From positions 1 to 6,876 of the forward strand of contig JALZUX010000067.1 in assembly GCA_023301405.1 (NCBI GenBank): a stretch of DNA of 6,876 bases, written 5' to 3'. The translations under genes and the position numbers were made by a program. How positions within the stretch are numbered: position 1 is the first letter of the stretch; every line of letters starts with the position of its first letter. The stretch is from Granulosicoccaceae bacterium (GTDB lineage: Bacteria > Pseudomonadota > Gammaproteobacteria > Granulosicoccales > Granulosicoccaceae). Under the pieces are notes generated by a model. It was given only the letters and a program-made list of their open reading frames with translations. It searched no databases and had not been told where the DNA came from. Shown here in pieces: positions 5,345-6,876 of the stretch.

Positions 5345-6403
5345 ATGAGCAACTTTACACCAATACGGGATATAGGCGAACGGGAGCAGCAAATTTTTCG
5401 GCTGCTTGTTGAGCAATATATACAAGAAGGTACGCCTGTTGGATCTCGGACCTTGTCCAAAATGCCAGGTGTCACCGTCAGTGCGGCCTCGGTGCGGAAT
5501 GTACTGGGTGATTTGGAAGAGCTTGGGCTGCTTGCGGCTCCGCATACCTCGGCGGGGCGTGTGCCTACTTGCGACGGTTTTAGGCTGTTTGTCGATACCA
5601 TGCTCGAGGTGCAGCCGTTGGTTGGACAAGAGCTTGATCTGTTAAAGGGCAAGCTGACTCCGGATCAGGACGATAAATCTTTGGTTCAGCACGCATCGAA
5701 CTATTTGTCGCGGTTTACCAATATGGCCGGGCTGGTGACTTTGCCAAAGCGCGGTGCGACGATTTTCCGGCAAATAGAGTTTCTGCCATTATCAGAAAAG
5801 CGGGTGCTGGTAATTTTGGTTGTCAATGAAAAAAATGTGCAAAATCGCATTTTGACGCTGGACCGAGACTACAAATCTGACGAATTGCAAAAAATGGCGA
5901 ACTTCCTCAACCACCAATATGCCGGTAAAGATCTCGAGGCCGTGCGGGATATGGTTCGCACCGAACTCGATAAAACTCAGGCAGACATGAACAACCAAAT
6001 GTCGCAAATGGTTGCAATGGCTGGTCGTGTGTTCGACAACGACGATCAGCAGGAGTCCGAAGAAGTAATTGTGGCAGGTCAGACAAACTTGATGAATTTC
6101 AGTGAGTTATCAGACATGCAAAATATGCGAGATCTGTTCGACGCGTTTTCGCATCAGCGTGATATGTACCATGTCCTAGAGCGTTGCATCTCTGCAGAAG
6201 GCGTTCAGATTTTCATCGGACAGGAATCTGGTTATGATTTGTTAGATATGTGCAGCCTTGTGACGTCTAGTTATGAGGTAAATGGCGAAGTCTTGGGTAT
6301 ACTTGGCGTAGTTGGGCCTACTCGTATGGCCTATGATCGGGTGGTGCCGGTGGTCGATGTAACGTCAAAGTTGCTTAGTGCTGCGTTGAATTCGTCTTCC
6401 TAG
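5345..6403 (+). CDS. hrcA: Heat-inducible transcription repressor HrcA
   Basis: HrcA represses chaperone operons by binding CIRCE operators, with GroEL helping it fold. This 352-aa protein has the N-terminal winged helix (about 10-65: REQQIFRLLVEQYI, GTPVGSRTLSK, VSAASVRNVLGDLEELGLL) followed by the signature HTSAGRVPT--GFR-FVD (68-84). The C-terminal part carries DMCSLVTSSYE and GVVGPTRMAYDRV (322-334), the usual HrcA ending. I choose ATG 5345 because HrcA proteins begin just before this winged helix. The in-frame ATG at 5303 would add 14 basic residues and may lie upstream of transcription; neither has a strong ribosome site. It is divergent from the operon to its left, and grpE follows 81 bp downstream. 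No CIRCE is present in the window, so its targets, perhaps groESL, lie elsewhere. Confidence 0.97.
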   Translation: MSNFTPIRDIGEREQQIFRLLVEQYIQEGTPVGSRTLSKMPGVTVSAASVRNVLGDLEELGLLAAPHTSAGRVPTCDGFRLFVDTMLEVQPLVGQELDLLKGKLTPDQDDKSLVQHASNYLSRFTNMAGLVTLPKRGATIFRQIEFLPLSEKRVLVILVVNEKNVQNRILTLDRDYKSDELQKMANFLNHQYAGKDLEAVRDMVRTELDKTQADMNNQMSQMVAMAGRVFDNDDQQESEEVIVAGQTNLMNFSELSDMQNMRDLFDAFSHQRDMYHVLERCISAEGVQIFIGQESGYDLLDMCSLVTSSYEVNGEVLGILGVVGPTRMAYDRVVPVVDVTSKLLSAALNSSS

Positions 6404-6413
6404 TCTATATATT
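6386..6413 (+). promoter_or_regulatory. Candidate promoter for grpE at the end of hrcA
   Basis: TTGAAT (6386-6391) and TATATT (6408-6413) are separated by 16 nt, a fair sigma-70 match. GTTGAA here also resembles the sigma-32 -35 (CTTGAA), but the CCCC-type -10 of heat-shock promoters is missing. Transcription would begin near 6420, so grpE could be expressed apart from hrcA with a leader of about 65 nt. Confidence 0.3.
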
Positions 6414-6484
6414 CGGCGACAGTTGCAAACACCTTCTTAGTTAGTAGACAAAATATCAAAATACCAATACTCGGAGATTTCTGG

Positions 6485-6876
6485 ATGTCGCGAGACAAAA
6501 CTTCTACAGATTCTGTAGAAGAACAACAAAGTGAAGAAAATATTGCTGACGATACGCCGAATAATAATGGTTCGGTTGCTGACGTCTCAGCAGATGCTGA
6601 AGTCCCAGTGGAAGAGGTAGCACCGCTGTCAGAGCTTGAAACAGTAACGCTGCAGCTTCAGGAGGCCACGGCAAAAGCGGATCAAAATTGGGATGCCGTG
6701 CTTCGAACCCGTGCCGACATGGAAAATTTGCGCAAGCGTCAAGCGCGCGAATTAGAAAATGCGCATAAATATGCGCTTGATAAAATTGCCATGGAGCTCT
6801 TGCCAGTGCGCGATACCCTGGAAATGGGAGTGGCCGCCGCAGCAACTGAAGCTGAAATGTCAAAAATTGTCGAAGG
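6485..6876 (+). CDS. grpE: Nucleotide exchange factor GrpE (partial, cut by the window edge)
   Basis: GrpE is the dimeric cytoplasmic nucleotide-exchange factor that releases ADP from DnaK. The first 130 residues are visible and the frame runs off the right edge. Residues 1-48 are an acidic, serine- and asparagine-rich disordered tail typical of GrpE. From about 49 the long coiled coil begins, with the signature RTRADMENLRKRQAREL (74-90) and then ALDKIAMELLPVRDTLEMG (97-115). A good ribosome site GGAG (6473-6476) stands 8 nt before ATG 6485. It follows hrcA by 81 bp in the same direction; dnaK and dnaJ are expected beyond the window. A 21-bp palindrome covers codons 6-13. A GrpE of about 190-210 aa is expected. 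Confidence 0.97.
   Translation, partial: MSRDKTSTDSVEEQQSEENIADDTPNNNGSVADVSADAEVPVEEVAPLSELETVTLQLQEATAKADQNWDAVLRTRADMENLRKRQARELENAHKYALDKIAMELLPVRDTLEMGVAAAATEAEMSKIVE
6501..6521 (+). repeat. 21-bp palindrome in the first codons of grpE, possible mRNA hairpin
   Basis: CTTCTACAGA (6501-6510), one T, then the exact complement TCTGTAGAAG (6512-6521). As RNA it would fold as a nine-base-pair stem closing a three-base ATT loop, 16 nt after the A of the start codon. It sits at the leading edge of an initiating ribosome. It could tune grpE translation, or act as a DNA site. Confidence 0.55.

Noticed and set aside
5236..5652. Minus-strand open frames of 138 and 118 codons opposite the start of hrcA
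   Set aside because: They are antisense to the strongly conserved HrcA winged-helix region; their serine- or arginine-rich content is typical of shadow frames.
6504..6863. Minus-strand open frame of 119 codons opposite grpE
   Set aside because: It is antisense to an unmistakable GrpE and has no independent support.
1..6876. CRISPR arrays, tRNA or rRNA genes, insertion sequences and attachment sites
   Set aside because: No regularly spaced repeats, cloverleaf-like sequence, transposase or integrase motifs, or flanking terminal repeats were seen on either strand.

Overview
The window looks like the chromosome of a gammaproteobacterium. The evidence is a complete hrcA followed by grpE (the hrcA-grpE-dnaK-dnaJ heat-shock arrangement), a gene matching the FAD domain of the tRNA-modification enzyme MnmC, and small transporters resembling the enterobacterial ArnE/ArnF pair. 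Moderate GC content and HrcA in a gammaproteobacterial setting would suit a marine Cellvibrionales-like lineage, but that is a guess.

Layout. Everything from position 95 to 5090 is on the minus strand, and hrcA and grpE (5345 to the right edge) are on the plus strand. The two blocks diverge from a gap at 5091-5344. Reading leftward from the gap there are two small proteins of unknown function (101 and 58 aa) overlapping by ATGA, then a stand-alone MnmC FAD domain 11 bp later, probably one transcription unit. After a 118-bp gap comes a 515-aa membrane glycosyltransferase of the GT-C/ArnT type. After a further 131-bp gap comes a tightly coupled trio: an ArnE-like SMR protein, an ArnF-like SMR protein and a GT2 glycosyltransferase of the dolichyl-phosphate-glucose-synthase (ALG5) type. 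The first 94 bases hold no firm gene.

How they work together. The four leftmost genes form a plausible three-step surface-glycosylation module. The GT2 enzyme would load a sugar, probably glucose, onto undecaprenyl phosphate at the cytoplasmic face. The ArnE/ArnF-like pair would flip the lipid-linked sugar across the inner membrane. The GT-C enzyme would transfer it to an acceptor in the periplasm. This copies the logic of ArnC-ArnEF-ArnT, but with an ALG5-like donor enzyme and no aminoarabinose biosynthesis genes in view; sugar and acceptor are unknown. On the right, HrcA is a heat-shock repressor and GrpE is the DnaK nucleotide-exchange factor. No CIRCE operator is present in this window.

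The most interesting non-coding signals are a near-perfect 21-bp palindrome inside the first codons of grpE (possible mRNA hairpin), an 8-bp inverted repeat upstream of hrcA, and a 12-bp GC palindrome lying where transcription of the 101-aa gene would start.
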